From: Xylophilus sp. Leaf220
GTDB lineage: Bacteria; Pseudomonadota; Gammaproteobacteria; Burkholderiales; Burkholderiaceae_C
DNA: 64,000 bases
Assembly: GCF_001421705.1 (NCBI RefSeq)
Contig: NZ_LMKO01000026.1
Span: 16,493 to 80,492, forward strand
Direction of reading: 5' to 3'
The notes below the pieces were generated by a model that made no database searches, was not told where the DNA came from, and saw only the letters and a program-made list of their open reading frames with translations. Of the stretch, positions 8,914 to 17,604 are shown piece by piece. Every line of letters starts with the position of its first letter. Positions within the stretch are counted from its first letter, which is position 1. The position numbers were made by a program, and so were the translations under genes.

Positions 8914-9582
8914 ATGAAAAAAACTGCAGCAATTTTCAGCTTGCTTTTCATAAAAGCTGCGTTCGGCGCAACCTATACCTACAACGGTGCCAACTTCAAC
9001 AGCGTGATGAACTTTACAGCCCCGTGCAACGTACCAGTTTGTACAGCGGTCTCCACCGCCATGCGGTTCACAGGCACCTTCGACATCGCTCCTCTGCCAC
9101 CGAATTTGAATGCCGCGCCCATTCCAACGCAGCTGCAGTCGTTCTCTTTTACAGATGGCAATCTCACGTTCACTAGCGCTGACCCTAAGGTCAGAGTTCG
9201 CGTCGCCAGAGCTTCCACAAACGCACAAGGCCAACTTACCGGGTTCATATTCGACTTTCAAAGATGGCAATCTCCCGGTACGTCTCATGTCATAGTTACT
9301 GATCGCTATGACAATTTATCAATTTCTTCGACCAGCCTGAATGCGCACTACAACCAATTTTGTTTTGCCATAGGTCCAGCCATCGACACAGGGGTGGCAG
9401 ATTCGTGCAATGTCCAGGGTACGGACACGAGCTCCAGTCGGGGCAACAGTAATGCTGGCACGCTTAGTGGGCAACAAATATCCAGCATTCCGACGCTGAA
9501 TGAGTGGGCATTAGCGTCACTTGGCCTGCTTATTGCTGCTATTGCCATTACAAAAATTCGCCTCGGAGGCCAGCTTTCCTAG
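8914..9582 (+). CDS. Secreted protein with IPTL-CTERM sorting signal
   Basis: A 222-residue exported protein of unknown function. The ATG giving [11 protein letters not shown] provides a signal peptide (about residues 1-19). The C-terminus holds [17 protein letters not shown], then a hydrophobic helix and a short basic end, which is the IPTL-CTERM exosortase-type sorting module. The body is Thr/Ser/Asn-rich and beta-like, with a few cysteines. Base composition is about 50% G+C by eye, far below its neighbours, and the gene is inverted within the urease cluster; both suggest recent acquisition. No exosortase gene is in the window. Confidence 0.85.
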   Translation: MKKTAAIFSLLFIKAAFGATYTYNGANFNSVMNFTAPCNVPVCTAVSTAMRFTGTFDIAPLPPNLNAAPIPTQLQSFSFTDGNLTFTSADPKVRVRVARASTNAQGQLTGFIFDFQRWQSPGTSHVIVTDRYDNLSISSTSLNAHYNQFCFAIGPAIDTGVADSCNVQGTDTSSSRGNSNAGTLSGQQISSIPTLNEWALASLGLLIAAIAITKIRLGGQLS

Positions 9583-9625
9583 ACGCCGCCTCAATTCTGC
9601 GGGCCGAGCCGGCCCTAAAGATTTC

Positions 9626-10480
9626 CTACATCGCCCAGATCCGCGGCAGGGTGGCCGGCAGGCCCCAGCGGGCGGCGCGCCAGGCGGCGCGCACCTGGCG
9701 CATCAGGTCCATCGCCGGCTCCACCACCGGGGCCAGGGCGCGCACCACCACCACCCGGCCGTCGGGGCTGGTGGCGCCGGCGGTCTCGCGCAGGGCGTGG
9801 GCGTCGATCACCGCGCGGGCCGCGTCCAGGGCCGCTTCGCGGGCGCCGCGGTCGAGCGGGCTGCCGGCGAGCAAAAAGACCGATGCCATGCAGCGGTGCC
9901 CGGCCAGGCCCAGCGGCGAGTCGAGCAGCAGGGTGTCGCCGGCCGCGATGCGGCCGCGCTCCAGCCAGACACCCGGCATCTCGATGTGCTGCAGCAGGCT
10001 GCCGCGCAGGAAGGGCAGGCCGGCGTGCGGCAGGCCGAAGGCGGTCACGTCCCAGCCGATCAGCTCGGCACCGGGGGCCAGCTCCATCCGAAGGTGGTTC
10101 TCGGCCTGGCAGGCGTCGTAGCAGAGCGCCTCGGCCGGCAGCCACTCCAGCCGGGCGCCCGCCTCCAGCACCATGCGGCTGCGCTGCACCGCCGTCTCGC
10201 CCTGCGAGCGGTAGAAGCGGGTGGCGCCGGGCGTGGTGACCAGGCCATGGGCGCCGCTGCCCACGCCCACCCCGATGTCGAGCACGTCGCCGCCGACCAG
10301 CCCGCCCGGCGGATGCACCAGCACGTTGTGGCAGATGCCCGGGCCTTCGGGGAACAGGCTCTGCAGGATGCGCAGCGGGCCGTCGTGCCGGAAGCGGGCG
10401 GCGGTGCGTACCGCATCGACGGTGCCATCGGTGGCGGGTTCGCTGCGGTAGTCGAGTCGGAGTCGGGCGTGCCAGGGCAT
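9626..10480 (-). CDS. ureD: Urease accessory protein UreD
   Basis: A 284-residue UreD/UreH, the scaffold that binds apo-urease and, with UreF and UreG, channels nickel to the active site. The start gives MPWHARLRLDYR. Family blocks are seen at FPEGPGICHNVLVHPPGGLVGGD (in parts), TTPGATRFYRS and EALCYDACQAENHLRMEL. It is the first gene of the minus-strand urease set but is cut off from ureA by about 0.9 kb holding the inverted IPTL-CTERM gene. Confidence 0.96.
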   Translation of the reverse strand: MPWHARLRLDYRSEPATDGTVDAVRTAARFRHDGPLRILQSLFPEGPGICHNVLVHPPGGLVGGDVLDIGVGVGSGAHGLVTTPGATRFYRSQGETAVQRSRMVLEAGARLEWLPAEALCYDACQAENHLRMELAPGAELIGWDVTAFGLPHAGLPFLRGSLLQHIEMPGVWLERGRIAAGDTLLLDSPLGLAGHRCMASVFLLAGSPLDRGAREAALDAARAVIDAHALRETAGATSPDGRVVVVRALAPVVEPAMDLMRQVRAAWRAARWGLPATLPRIWAM

Positions 10481-10632
10481 GGGGCGCGAGTGTAGAGGCA
10501 GCGCGCGGGGCGCCGCACCCTCCGTCGCATCTGTAGCCCTTGTGTTGCGCCCGGGTAAAGGCGCAGCGGGACTACGCCGCGGAGCCGAATCCGGGGCGAC
10601 GATGCAGGCTCGATCACACAGGGAACCACTCC

Positions 10633-11001
10633 ATGAAAAACCGCCTGATCTCCGCATCCCTCCTTGCCGCGCTCGCGCTGGGCGCCACCGCCGCCAGCGC
10701 CCAGGTCTACGACCGCAACGGCCCGCGCGACAACGGCCCGCCGATGGCCCGCCCCGGGGGCGACCCGCGCTACGGCGCAGCCCAGAACGACCGCCGCGGC
10801 CCCGAGTTCGAGCGCCACGAGTTCCGCCGTGGCGGCCATGTCCCGCCGGCCTACCGCAGCCGCCAGTACGTGGTCGAGGACTGGCGCGAACACCGCCTGA
10901 GCGCACCGCCCCGCGGCCACCACTGGGTGCAGGCCGGCGGCGACTACCTGCTGGTCTCGATCCGCACCGGCGCGATCGTCCAGGTCCTGAACGGCCGGTG
11001 A
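10633..11001 (+). CDS. RcnB-like periplasmic protein
   Basis: A 122-residue exported protein. The ATG giving MKNRLISASLLAALALG creates a signal peptide cleaved near ASAQ. The central Arg/Gly/Pro-rich part is followed by the RcnB-family block SRQYVVEDWREHRL, PPRGHHWVQAGGDYLLVSI and a hydrophobic end. E. coli RcnB tunes nickel and cobalt efflux; here the gene lies divergent from ureD, so a link to nickel balance is plausible but inferred. Many members of this family have no assigned role. Confidence 0.8.
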   Translation: MKNRLISASLLAALALGATAASAQVYDRNGPRDNGPPMARPGGDPRYGAAQNDRRGPEFERHEFRRGGHVPPAYRSRQYVVEDWREHRLSAPPRGHHWVQAGGDYLLVSIRTGAIVQVLNGR

Positions 11002-11033
11002 TCCCGCTGCGGCGCAGCCACCGCTTGTAAAGA

Positions 11034-11059
11034 CGAAAGGCCCTCGCGAGGGCCTTTCG
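11034..11059. terminator. Bidirectional hairpin terminator
   Basis: A perfect 26-base palindrome (CGAAAGGCCCTCG and its complement) lies between the convergent RcnB-like and RlmL-type genes. A-rich and T-containing flanks on each side (TTGTAAAGA before, TGCGTTTG after) fit a two-way intrinsic terminator, although the U-tract is weak. Confidence 0.8.
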
Positions 11060-11076
11060 TGCGTTTGGAGCGGGGG

Positions 11077-12429
11077 CTAGCTGTCCTGGGAGCCCTCGGC
11101 AGCAGGCCCGCGGTCGCGGGCCGATCCGCGGACCATGTCGAAGCGGAACAGCCGGCACTCGATCGGGCCGTTCCACATCGGCACCCGGCGCGATTCCTTC
11201 AGGCGCATGCGGCTCGGCAGCTTCAGGTCGGGGGTCAGCATCCAGGCGGTCCAGCCGGCGTAATTCTTCTTCCAGTGCGTGGCCAGTTGCGGGAAGAAAT
11301 CGCCGCCGTCGTCGGTATGGGCGGTCTCGCGGGCGCCGCTGGGGCCCGATGCGGCCGCGTAGTCCTGCTCGAAGTCGATGTTGCGCGCCTGCTCGCGGCC
11401 CGGGGGCTGGCGGTAGTGGTCGCGCGAGCTGCGGGCCAGCGCGGGGCGGCCGGCCACGCCGCCCGGCGCGATCCGCTCGCCATAAGGCGGGTTGAGCAGC
11501 AGCAGGCCGCGCTCGGCCGGCGGCATCCGCTGCAGCGCGTCGCCGCCGCGGAACTCGATGGCATGCGCCACGCCGGCGCGCTCGGCGTTGCGCTGCGAGA
11601 AATCGACCATCCGGTGCGACACGTCGCTGCCGAAGATCGGCACCGCCGGCTCGGTGATCGCGGCGCGGGTCTCTTCCCGCAGCGCGTTCCACACATGCGG
11701 CTGGAAGGGCAGCAGCTTCTCGAAGGCGAAGCGCCGCAGCAGGCCGGGCGCGATGTTGCAGGCGATCTGCGCCGCCTCGATCGCCACGGTGCCGCTACCG
11801 CAGCAGGGGTCGTAGAGCGGCAGCGCCTCGAAGCCCTCGGCATCGCCGTCGGCCCAGCCGGTGGCGGCGATCATGGCCGCGGCCAGCGTCTCCTTCAGCG
11901 GCGCGTCGCCCTTGTCCTCGCGCCAGCCGCGCTTGAAGAGCGGCTCGCCGGTGGTGTCGATGTAGATCGTGGCGGTGTCGGTGGTCAGGTGGGCATGGAT
12001 GCGCACGTCGGGCCGCTGGGTGTCCACGCTGGGCCGCTCGCCGCGCTTGTCGCGGAAGCGGTCGGCGACCGCGTCCTTGATCTTGAGCGCGGCGAAGTTC
12101 AGGCTCTGCAGCGGGCTGTGCTGGGCGGTGATCTCGACCTTGATCGTCTGGCGCGGGGTGAACCAGATCTCCCACGCGACCTCGGAGGCCGCCTGGTAGA
12201 GATCCTGCTCGTTGCGGTAGGGCGTCGTCGACAGCTGCACCAGCACCCGTTGCGCCAGGCGGCTGTGCAGGTTGAGCATCATCGCGTCCTGCCAGGAGGC
12301 GCGCAGCAGGGTGCCGCCGCGCAGCGTCTGCAGGTCCATGCCCGCCAGGCCGGTCAGGCGGTGCACCTCGTCGGCCAGGTAGCCCTCGACGCCCGCGGCG
12401 CAAGGGAGGAAGAGTTGTAGTTGGTTCAT
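11077..12429 (-). CDS. rlmL: THUMP-domain class I SAM-dependent RNA methyltransferase (RlmL N-terminal type)
   Basis: A 450-residue protein. The start gives MNQLQLFLPCAAGVEGYLADEV, the conserved start of this family. A ferredoxin-like/THUMP region occupies about residues 1-160, followed by a Rossmann methyltransferase with DPCCGSGTVAIEA (SAM site) and the catalytic NPPYGER. It matches the N-terminal half of E. coli RlmKL, which makes m2G2445 in 23S rRNA; the RlmK half is absent. About 50 residues after NPPYGER form an Arg/Gly-rich insertion not present in the E. coli protein. Confidence 0.88.
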   Translation of the reverse strand: MNQLQLFLPCAAGVEGYLADEVHRLTGLAGMDLQTLRGGTLLRASWQDAMMLNLHSRLAQRVLVQLSTTPYRNEQDLYQAASEVAWEIWFTPRQTIKVEITAQHSPLQSLNFAALKIKDAVADRFRDKRGERPSVDTQRPDVRIHAHLTTDTATIYIDTTGEPLFKRGWREDKGDAPLKETLAAAMIAATGWADGDAEGFEALPLYDPCCGSGTVAIEAAQIACNIAPGLLRRFAFEKLLPFQPHVWNALREETRAAITEPAVPIFGSDVSHRMVDFSQRNAERAGVAHAIEFRGGDALQRMPPAERGLLLLNPPYGERIAPGGVAGRPALARSSRDHYRQPPGREQARNIDFEQDYAAASGPSGARETAHTDDGGDFFPQLATHWKKNYAGWTAWMLTPDLKLPSRMRLKESRRVPMWNGPIECRLFRFDMVRGSARDRGPAAEGSQDS

Positions 12430-12523
12430 GGGAAGCCAGGAGGATACGCGCTGCGCCCTGTCACGCGCCGATACCGGGCGGCGCACAATCGCCCGCATGC
12501 CCACGCCATCGGAAGACATCGCC

Positions 12524-13165
12524 ATGCGTCTGCGCCATTTCCTCGCCACCGCCGCCCTCGCCGCCGTCGCCGTCGCCCTGCCCGCGGCGGCCCAGATGCC
12601 CAGCTTCGGCATCAAGCCGCTGCTGGGCCAGGCCTCCGACGCGGCGCTCGACCGGCTCTCGCAGCCGGGCGCCTTCTCGTCGGATGCCGCGATCCGCATC
12701 GCCCTGCCGGGCGCCGGCAACAAGGGCGTCGGCAAGCTGCTGGAGCTGGCCCAGCAATCGGGCATGACCGCCGACCTCGACGCCGCACTGAACCGCGCGG
12801 CCGAGCAGGCCGCGACGCAGGCCAAGCCGATCTTCCGCGCCGCGATCGACAAGGCCACGCTCAACGACGCGGTCGACATCGCCCGCGGCGGCAGCACCGG
12901 GGCCACCGACTACCTGCGCAAGAGCACCGGCGCGCAGATCACCGCGCAGTTGCAGCCCCTGGTGCGCACCGCCCTGCAGAGCAGCGGCGTGCTGCAGAAG
13001 ACGGCCCAGCTGCAGGCCCTGGGCTTCAACGAAGCGCGCCTGACCGACTACGTGGCCGCCAAGACCTCGGACGGCATCTTCACCTATGTCGGCCGCGAGG
13101 AGACGCGGATGCGGCAGGACCCGATCGGGACCGGCACGCAGCTGCTGAAGGGCCTGCGGTTCTGA
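12524..13165 (+). CDS. DUF4197 exported protein
   Basis: A 213-residue secreted protein. I chose the ATG preceded by GGAAG at a good distance because it opens directly into a signal peptide (MRLRHFLATAALAAVAVALP, cleaved near AAAQ). The mature part is alpha-helical and matches the DUF4197 pattern: repeated FRAAIDKATLNDAVDIARGG, STGATDYLRKST and the C-terminal AKTSDGIFTYVGREE. Function unknown; periplasmic location predicted. It is divergent from the methyltransferase gene with under 100 bases between starts. Confidence 0.85.
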   Translation: MRLRHFLATAALAAVAVALPAAAQMPSFGIKPLLGQASDAALDRLSQPGAFSSDAAIRIALPGAGNKGVGKLLELAQQSGMTADLDAALNRAAEQAATQAKPIFRAAIDKATLNDAVDIARGGSTGATDYLRKSTGAQITAQLQPLVRTALQSSGVLQKTAQLQALGFNEARLTDYVAAKTSDGIFTYVGREETRMRQDPIGTGTQLLKGLRF

Positions 13166-13189
13166 GGGCCGCCGCAGCGGGCCTTCGCA

Positions 13190-16100
13190 TCAGGCCGCCG
13201 GCTTCGGCAGCGGCAACGCGGCGGTGTCCTCGTCCGGCGCCGGCGCCTTGTCCTTGCCGAACCAGGCCACGTAGAGCGCGGGCAGCACCACCAGGGTGAG
13301 CAGGGTGGCGGTGAACAGGCCGCCGATCACCACGATCGCCAGCGGCCGCTGCGTCTCGGAGCCGATCTCGCGCGAGAGGGCCATCGGCAGCAGGCCGAGC
13401 GCGGCCAGCATCGCGGTCATCAGCACGGTCCGCAGCCGCTGCAGCGATCCTTCGCGCACCGCCTGCACCACCGGCATGCCGGCCTGGCGCAGCTGCTGGA
13501 ACACCGACAGCATCACCACCCCGTTGAGCACCGCCTGCCCCGAGAGCGCGATGAAGCCGATCGCCGCCGACACCGACAGCGGGATGCCGAAGACGTAGAG
13601 CGCCACGAAGCCGCCGATCAGCGCCAGCGGCACGTTGATCAGGATCAGGCCGGCCATCTTGAACGACTTGAAGGCGTCGAACAGCAGCACGAAGATCAGC
13701 AGCAGCGAGATCGGCACCACCACCGCCAGGCGCTTCATCGCCCGCTCCTGGTTCTCGAACTCGCCCGACCAGTTGACCTGGTAGCCCTGCGGCACCTTGA
13801 CGTTCTGCTCGACCCGGGCCTTCATGTCGGCCACCACCGAGCCCATGTCGCGGCCGGCGATGAAGATGCCGATGGCGGTGGTGCGGCGGCCCGACTCGCG
13901 GGCGATGTTCATCGCGCCGGTGGTCTCGCGCACGTTGACCACGTCGCCCAGCACGACGAAGCCGCCGTCGGGCGTGGCGATCGGGGTGCGGCGCAGGTTG
14001 GCCATCACCCGCTCGCTGGCCGGCAGGCGCACCGCGACGGCGAACTTGCGCTCGCCCTCCCACAGGCTGGTGGCGGCCTTGCCGGCCAGCGCCGCCTCGA
14101 TCACGTCCTGGATGTCGCCCACGTTCAGGCCGTAGCGGGCGGCGCGGTCGCGGTCGATGTCGAGCAGCAGCTGCGGCACCTGCCCTTCGCGGTCGATCTC
14201 GGCGCGGGCCACGCCCGGCACCTGCTTGACCTCGCGGGCGATGGCTTCGGTCACCTGCTTCATCAGCGCCAGGTCGTCGCCGGCGAGCTTGATCACGATC
14301 TGGCCCTTGATCTGCGAGATCGACTCGAGCACGTTGTCGCGGATCGGCTGCGAGAAGGCCGGGTCGATGCTCGGGATCGCCGACAGCACCCGGTTCATCT
14401 CCTCGGTGATCTTCTCGCGGGTCATGCCGGGGCGCCATTCCTCCTCGGGCTTCACGTCCACGAAGATCTCGGCCATCGAGATGGTCTTGGGATCGGTGCC
14501 GTCCTCGGGCTGGCCGGCCTTAGAAACGGTGGTGCGCACCTCGGGCACCGTCAGCAGGGCCTTGCGCGCCATCCGCAGGATGCGCGAGGCCTCCTGCGTC
14601 GAGACGTTGGGCGACAGGGTGAAGTTGACCCAGGTGGTGCCCTCGTTCAGCTCGGGCAGGAATTCCGACCCGAGTCGCGAGGCGACCACCACCGTCACGC
14701 CGAAGGCCGCCAGCGCGATCACCACCACGGTGCGGCGGCGGCGCAGGGCCCAGTCGAGCACCGGTGCGTAGAAACGCTTGGCGCCGCGCACCACCCGGTT
14801 GTCGCCGTGCGGCAGCTTCTTGCGCAGCATCCAGTAGGCCAGCAGCGGTACCAGCGTGAGCGAGAAGATCAGCGAGCCGATCAGCGCGGTGGTCACCGAC
14901 AGCGCCATCGGCTGGAAGATCCGGCCCTCGTGGCGCTGCAGCGCGAAGATCGGGATGTGGGCCGCGATGATGATCAGCATCGAGAACAGCGTCGGCCGGC
15001 CCACCTCGTTGGCGGCCAGGCTGATGGTCTCGCGCCGCTCGGTCGGGTCGAGGTCGTCGCCCTTCAGGTCGCGCCGCTCGGCCAGCCGGTGCAGGATGTT
15101 CTCGACGACGATCACCGCGCCGTCGACGATGATGCCGAAGTCCATCGCACCGAGCGACAGCAGGTTGGCCGGCACGCCCATGATCTTCAGGCCCATGAAG
15201 GTCGAGAGCAGGGCCAGCGGGATCACCACCACCACCGCCAGGCTGGCGCGGAAGTTCGACAAGAAGATGTAGAGCACCAGCGACACCAGCAGCGCGCCTT
15301 CGACCAGGTTGCGGAATACGGTCGCGAGGGTCTTCTCCATCAGCCAGGTGCGGTCGTAGAAGGGCACGATCTGCACGCCGGCGGGCAGGCCGCGCTCGTT
15401 GAGGTCGGCGATCTTCTCCTTCACGCCCTTCAGCACCACGCTCGGGTTTTCGCCTTTGCGCATGATCACGATGCCGGTGACGATGTCGTCGGCGTCGTCC
15501 TGGCCCACCACGCCCAGGCGCGGCACCGCGCCGATCTTCACCTCGGCGATGTCGCGGATCAGGATCGGGGTGCCGCCGCGCGCGGCCACCACGATGCGGC
15601 CGATGTCGTCGGCCGACTGCAGCAGGCCGATGCCGCGGATCGTGTACTGCTGCGCGCCCTGGCGCAGGTAGCTGCCGCCGGCGTTCGAGTTGCCGCGGGC
15701 CAGCGCGTCGAGCAGGTTCTGGAAGGTGACCTTGTAGGCCCGCAGCTTGTCGAGGTCGGGCTGCACCTCGTACTGCTTGATGGCGCCGCCCATGGCGACC
15801 ACGTCGGCCACGCCCGGCACCTGCCGCAGGGCGCGCTCGACCACCCAGTCCTCCAGGGTGCGCAGCTCGGTCGTGGTCTTGCCGTCGCCCTTCAGGCGGT
15901 AGCGCATGATCTCGCCGACCGGGGTGGCGTTGGGGGCGATGTCGGATTCGACGCCGTCGGGCAGGTCGATGCCGCGCAGCCGCTCGGCCACCTGCTGGCG
16001 GGCCAGGTTCACTTCGGCCTTGTCGTCGTAGGTGACGACGGTGAAGGACAGGCCGAACTGGGTGTGCGAGAACACCCGGATCGCGTTGGGCAGGCCCGCC

Positions 16101-16315
16101 AGCGCCACCTCGATCGGCAGGGTGACCTGCTTCTCCACCTCTTCGGCCGCGCGGCCGGGGAACAGCGCGATCACGGTGACCTGGGTGTCGGTCACGTCGG
16201 GGAACGCCTCGACCGACAGGTTCTTGAAGGCGATGACGCCCGCCAGCGCGAACAGCAGCGTCCCCAGGACGATGAAGAGCGGCTGGTGCAGCGCGTAGTG
16301 GATCAGGCGTTTCAT
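13190..16315 (-). CDS. czcA: Heavy-metal efflux RND pump (HME family, CzcA type)
   Basis: A 1041-residue inner-membrane proton-driven antiporter, full length for the family. The TM4 motif DFGIIVDGAVIVVEN carries Asp392, Asp398 and Glu405, which matches the DFG-x3-DGA-x3-VEN signature of divalent-cation HME pumps (Zn/Co/Cd group) rather than the AIG-x3-DAA pattern of Cu/Ag pumps. The start overlaps the adaptor stop as ATGA. A frame extending 552 codons upstream runs in an alternate frame across the adaptor gene and is not coding. Exact metal is not certain. Confidence 0.95.
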   Translation of the reverse strand: MKRLIHYALHQPLFIVLGTLLFALAGVIAFKNLSVEAFPDVTDTQVTVIALFPGRAAEEVEKQVTLPIEVALAGLPNAIRVFSHTQFGLSFTVVTYDDKAEVNLARQQVAERLRGIDLPDGVESDIAPNATPVGEIMRYRLKGDGKTTTELRTLEDWVVERALRQVPGVADVVAMGGAIKQYEVQPDLDKLRAYKVTFQNLLDALARGNSNAGGSYLRQGAQQYTIRGIGLLQSADDIGRIVVAARGGTPILIRDIAEVKIGAVPRLGVVGQDDADDIVTGIVIMRKGENPSVVLKGVKEKIADLNERGLPAGVQIVPFYDRTWLMEKTLATVFRNLVEGALLVSLVLYIFLSNFRASLAVVVVIPLALLSTFMGLKIMGVPANLLSLGAMDFGIIVDGAVIVVENILHRLAERRDLKGDDLDPTERRETISLAANEVGRPTLFSMLIIIAAHIPIFALQRHEGRIFQPMALSVTTALIGSLIFSLTLVPLLAYWMLRKKLPHGDNRVVRGAKRFYAPVLDWALRRRRTVVVIALAAFGVTVVVASRLGSEFLPELNEGTTWVNFTLSPNVSTQEASRILRMARKALLTVPEVRTTVSKAGQPEDGTDPKTISMAEIFVDVKPEEEWRPGMTREKITEEMNRVLSAIPSIDPAFSQPIRDNVLESISQIKGQIVIKLAGDDLALMKQVTEAIAREVKQVPGVARAEIDREGQVPQLLLDIDRDRAARYGLNVGDIQDVIEAALAGKAATSLWEGERKFAVAVRLPASERVMANLRRTPIATPDGGFVVLGDVVNVRETTGAMNIARESGRRTTAIGIFIAGRDMGSVVADMKARVEQNVKVPQGYQVNWSGEFENQERAMKRLAVVVPISLLLIFVLLFDAFKSFKMAGLILINVPLALIGGFVALYVFGIPLSVSAAIGFIALSGQAVLNGVVMLSVFQQLRQAGMPVVQAVREGSLQRLRTVLMTAMLAALGLLPMALSREIGSETQRPLAIVVIGGLFTATLLTLVVLPALYVAWFGKDKAPAPDEDTAALPLPKPAA

Positions 16316-17547
16316 TGGGCGGCCGCCTTGGGCGCTGCGGCCTTGGGTGCGGTGCCGGGGGCCGCGGTGGGCGCGGCGCTGCCTTCGCGCGAGACGGCGA
16401 ACTGGCGGGCCAGCAGCAGCGCGTTCTCTGCGACCACCTGCTCGCCCACGTTCAGGCCGCTGGTGATCACCACCTGGCGCGGGCCCATGTTGCCGGGCAC
16501 CACCTGGCGCGGCTCGTACACGCCGGGCTGCACCTGCACGTAGACGGTGTGGCGGGTGCCGTCGAGCGTCACCGCGCCCGAAGGCACGATCACGCCGCGC
16601 AGGGCTTCCTGCACCACCGCCGTCGCGAGCATTTCGCCCTTCAGGCGCCGGTCGGCGTTGGGGATCACGCCGCGGATCTTGATGGTGCGGGTGTTGGGGT
16701 CGATGAAGTCGGCCGCGGCCGTCACCTTGCCGGCGAAGTTCTCGCCCGGATAGGCCGCCACCTGCAGCACGAAGCTGTCGCCCGGCCGCAGGCTGCCGAC
16801 ATCGGCTTCCTTGGCGTCGATCTGCACCCAGAGCGAGGTCGGGTCGGTCAGCACGAAGAGCGCCGGCACGCCGGGGCCCGACTGGTCGGGCCGCACTTCC
16901 TGGCCGGGGTTGAGGTTGCGCTCCACCACCACGCCGTTGATGCCAGAGACCAGGCCCAGCTGCTGGTTCACGCTGCTGCCGGTGCCGTAGAGGCTGGTGC
17001 GGGCCGCCGAGCGGGCGGCCTCGGCCTGGAAGCGGGAGAGGTCGGCCTCGCTCTGCTCCAGGTCCTTGCGGGCGATGATGCCGGCCTCGAACAGCTCGCG
17101 CTGGCGCTGCAGGGTCTTGCGGGCCAGGGACACGTCGACGTTGGCCTTGGCGGTGTCGGCCTGGGCCACCCCGAAATCGGGCGAGGCCAGCCGCGCCAGC
17201 GGCGTGCCGGGCTTCACCGGCGTGCCCACGTCGGCGCTGATCGCGACGATGCGGCCGCCGAAGCTCGGGTAGATGCGCTGGGTGCGTTCCTCGTTCCATA
17301 CCAGGCGCGCGGGCAGTTCCACCGCCAGCGCGGTCGCCGCGGTGGCGGGCACCGTGGTCAGCAAGGCCAGCTGCGGATGGTTGGGCGGGAAGCGCAGCTG
17401 CTGGCCCTGCACGATCGGCGCGGGCGGCGGCGCCTCGGCCTTGGGCGCGGCGGATTCGCCGCAGCCGGCGAGCAGGGCGGCCACGCAGGCGGACGCCAGC
17501 AATGCGGCGCGGGCCGGGCGAATGTGGGGGCGGGACGGATGCGGCAT
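16312..17547 (-). CDS. czcB: Periplasmic adaptor (membrane fusion protein) of HME-RND pump, CzcB type
   Basis: Encodes 411 residues. The N-terminus has a lipobox LLAGC, so it is likely a lipoprotein anchored to the inner membrane. The middle shows the lipoyl/hairpin/beta-barrel plan of CusB/CzcB adaptors: YPSFGGRIVAISADVGTPV, a coiled-coil hairpin around residues 130-180 and a barrel with VGSLRPGDSFVLQVAAYP. An Ala/Pro/Lys-rich tail ends the protein. No His-rich N-terminus as in Cupriavidus CzcB. It couples the pump to the outer-membrane channel and overlaps both in an operon-like way. Confidence 0.93.
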   Translation of the reverse strand: MPHPSRPHIRPARAALLASACVAALLAGCGESAAPKAEAPPPAPIVQGQQLRFPPNHPQLALLTTVPATAATALAVELPARLVWNEERTQRIYPSFGGRIVAISADVGTPVKPGTPLARLASPDFGVAQADTAKANVDVSLARKTLQRQRELFEAGIIARKDLEQSEADLSRFQAEAARSAARTSLYGTGSSVNQQLGLVSGINGVVVERNLNPGQEVRPDQSGPGVPALFVLTDPTSLWVQIDAKEADVGSLRPGDSFVLQVAAYPGENFAGKVTAAADFIDPNTRTIKIRGVIPNADRRLKGEMLATAVVQEALRGVIVPSGAVTLDGTRHTVYVQVQPGVYEPRQVVPGNMGPRQVVITSGLNVGEQVVAENALLLARQFAVSREGSAAPTAAPGTAPKAAAPKAAAQ

Positions 17548-17604
17548 GGCGGGTGTCTCGGAGCGTTCGGGAACAAATGGGAGAGGCGGTGCGCGGCGCG
17601 CCGG

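Noticed and set aside
8911..9288. A 125-codon minus-strand frame opposite the IPTL-CTERM gene
   Set aside because: No domain, many scattered cysteines, and the opposite strand has a signal peptide and sorting motif.
14807..16543. Long plus-strand frames opposite czcA and czcB
   Set aside because: Antisense to clear efflux genes; protein is His/Gln/Arg-rich with no family resemblance.
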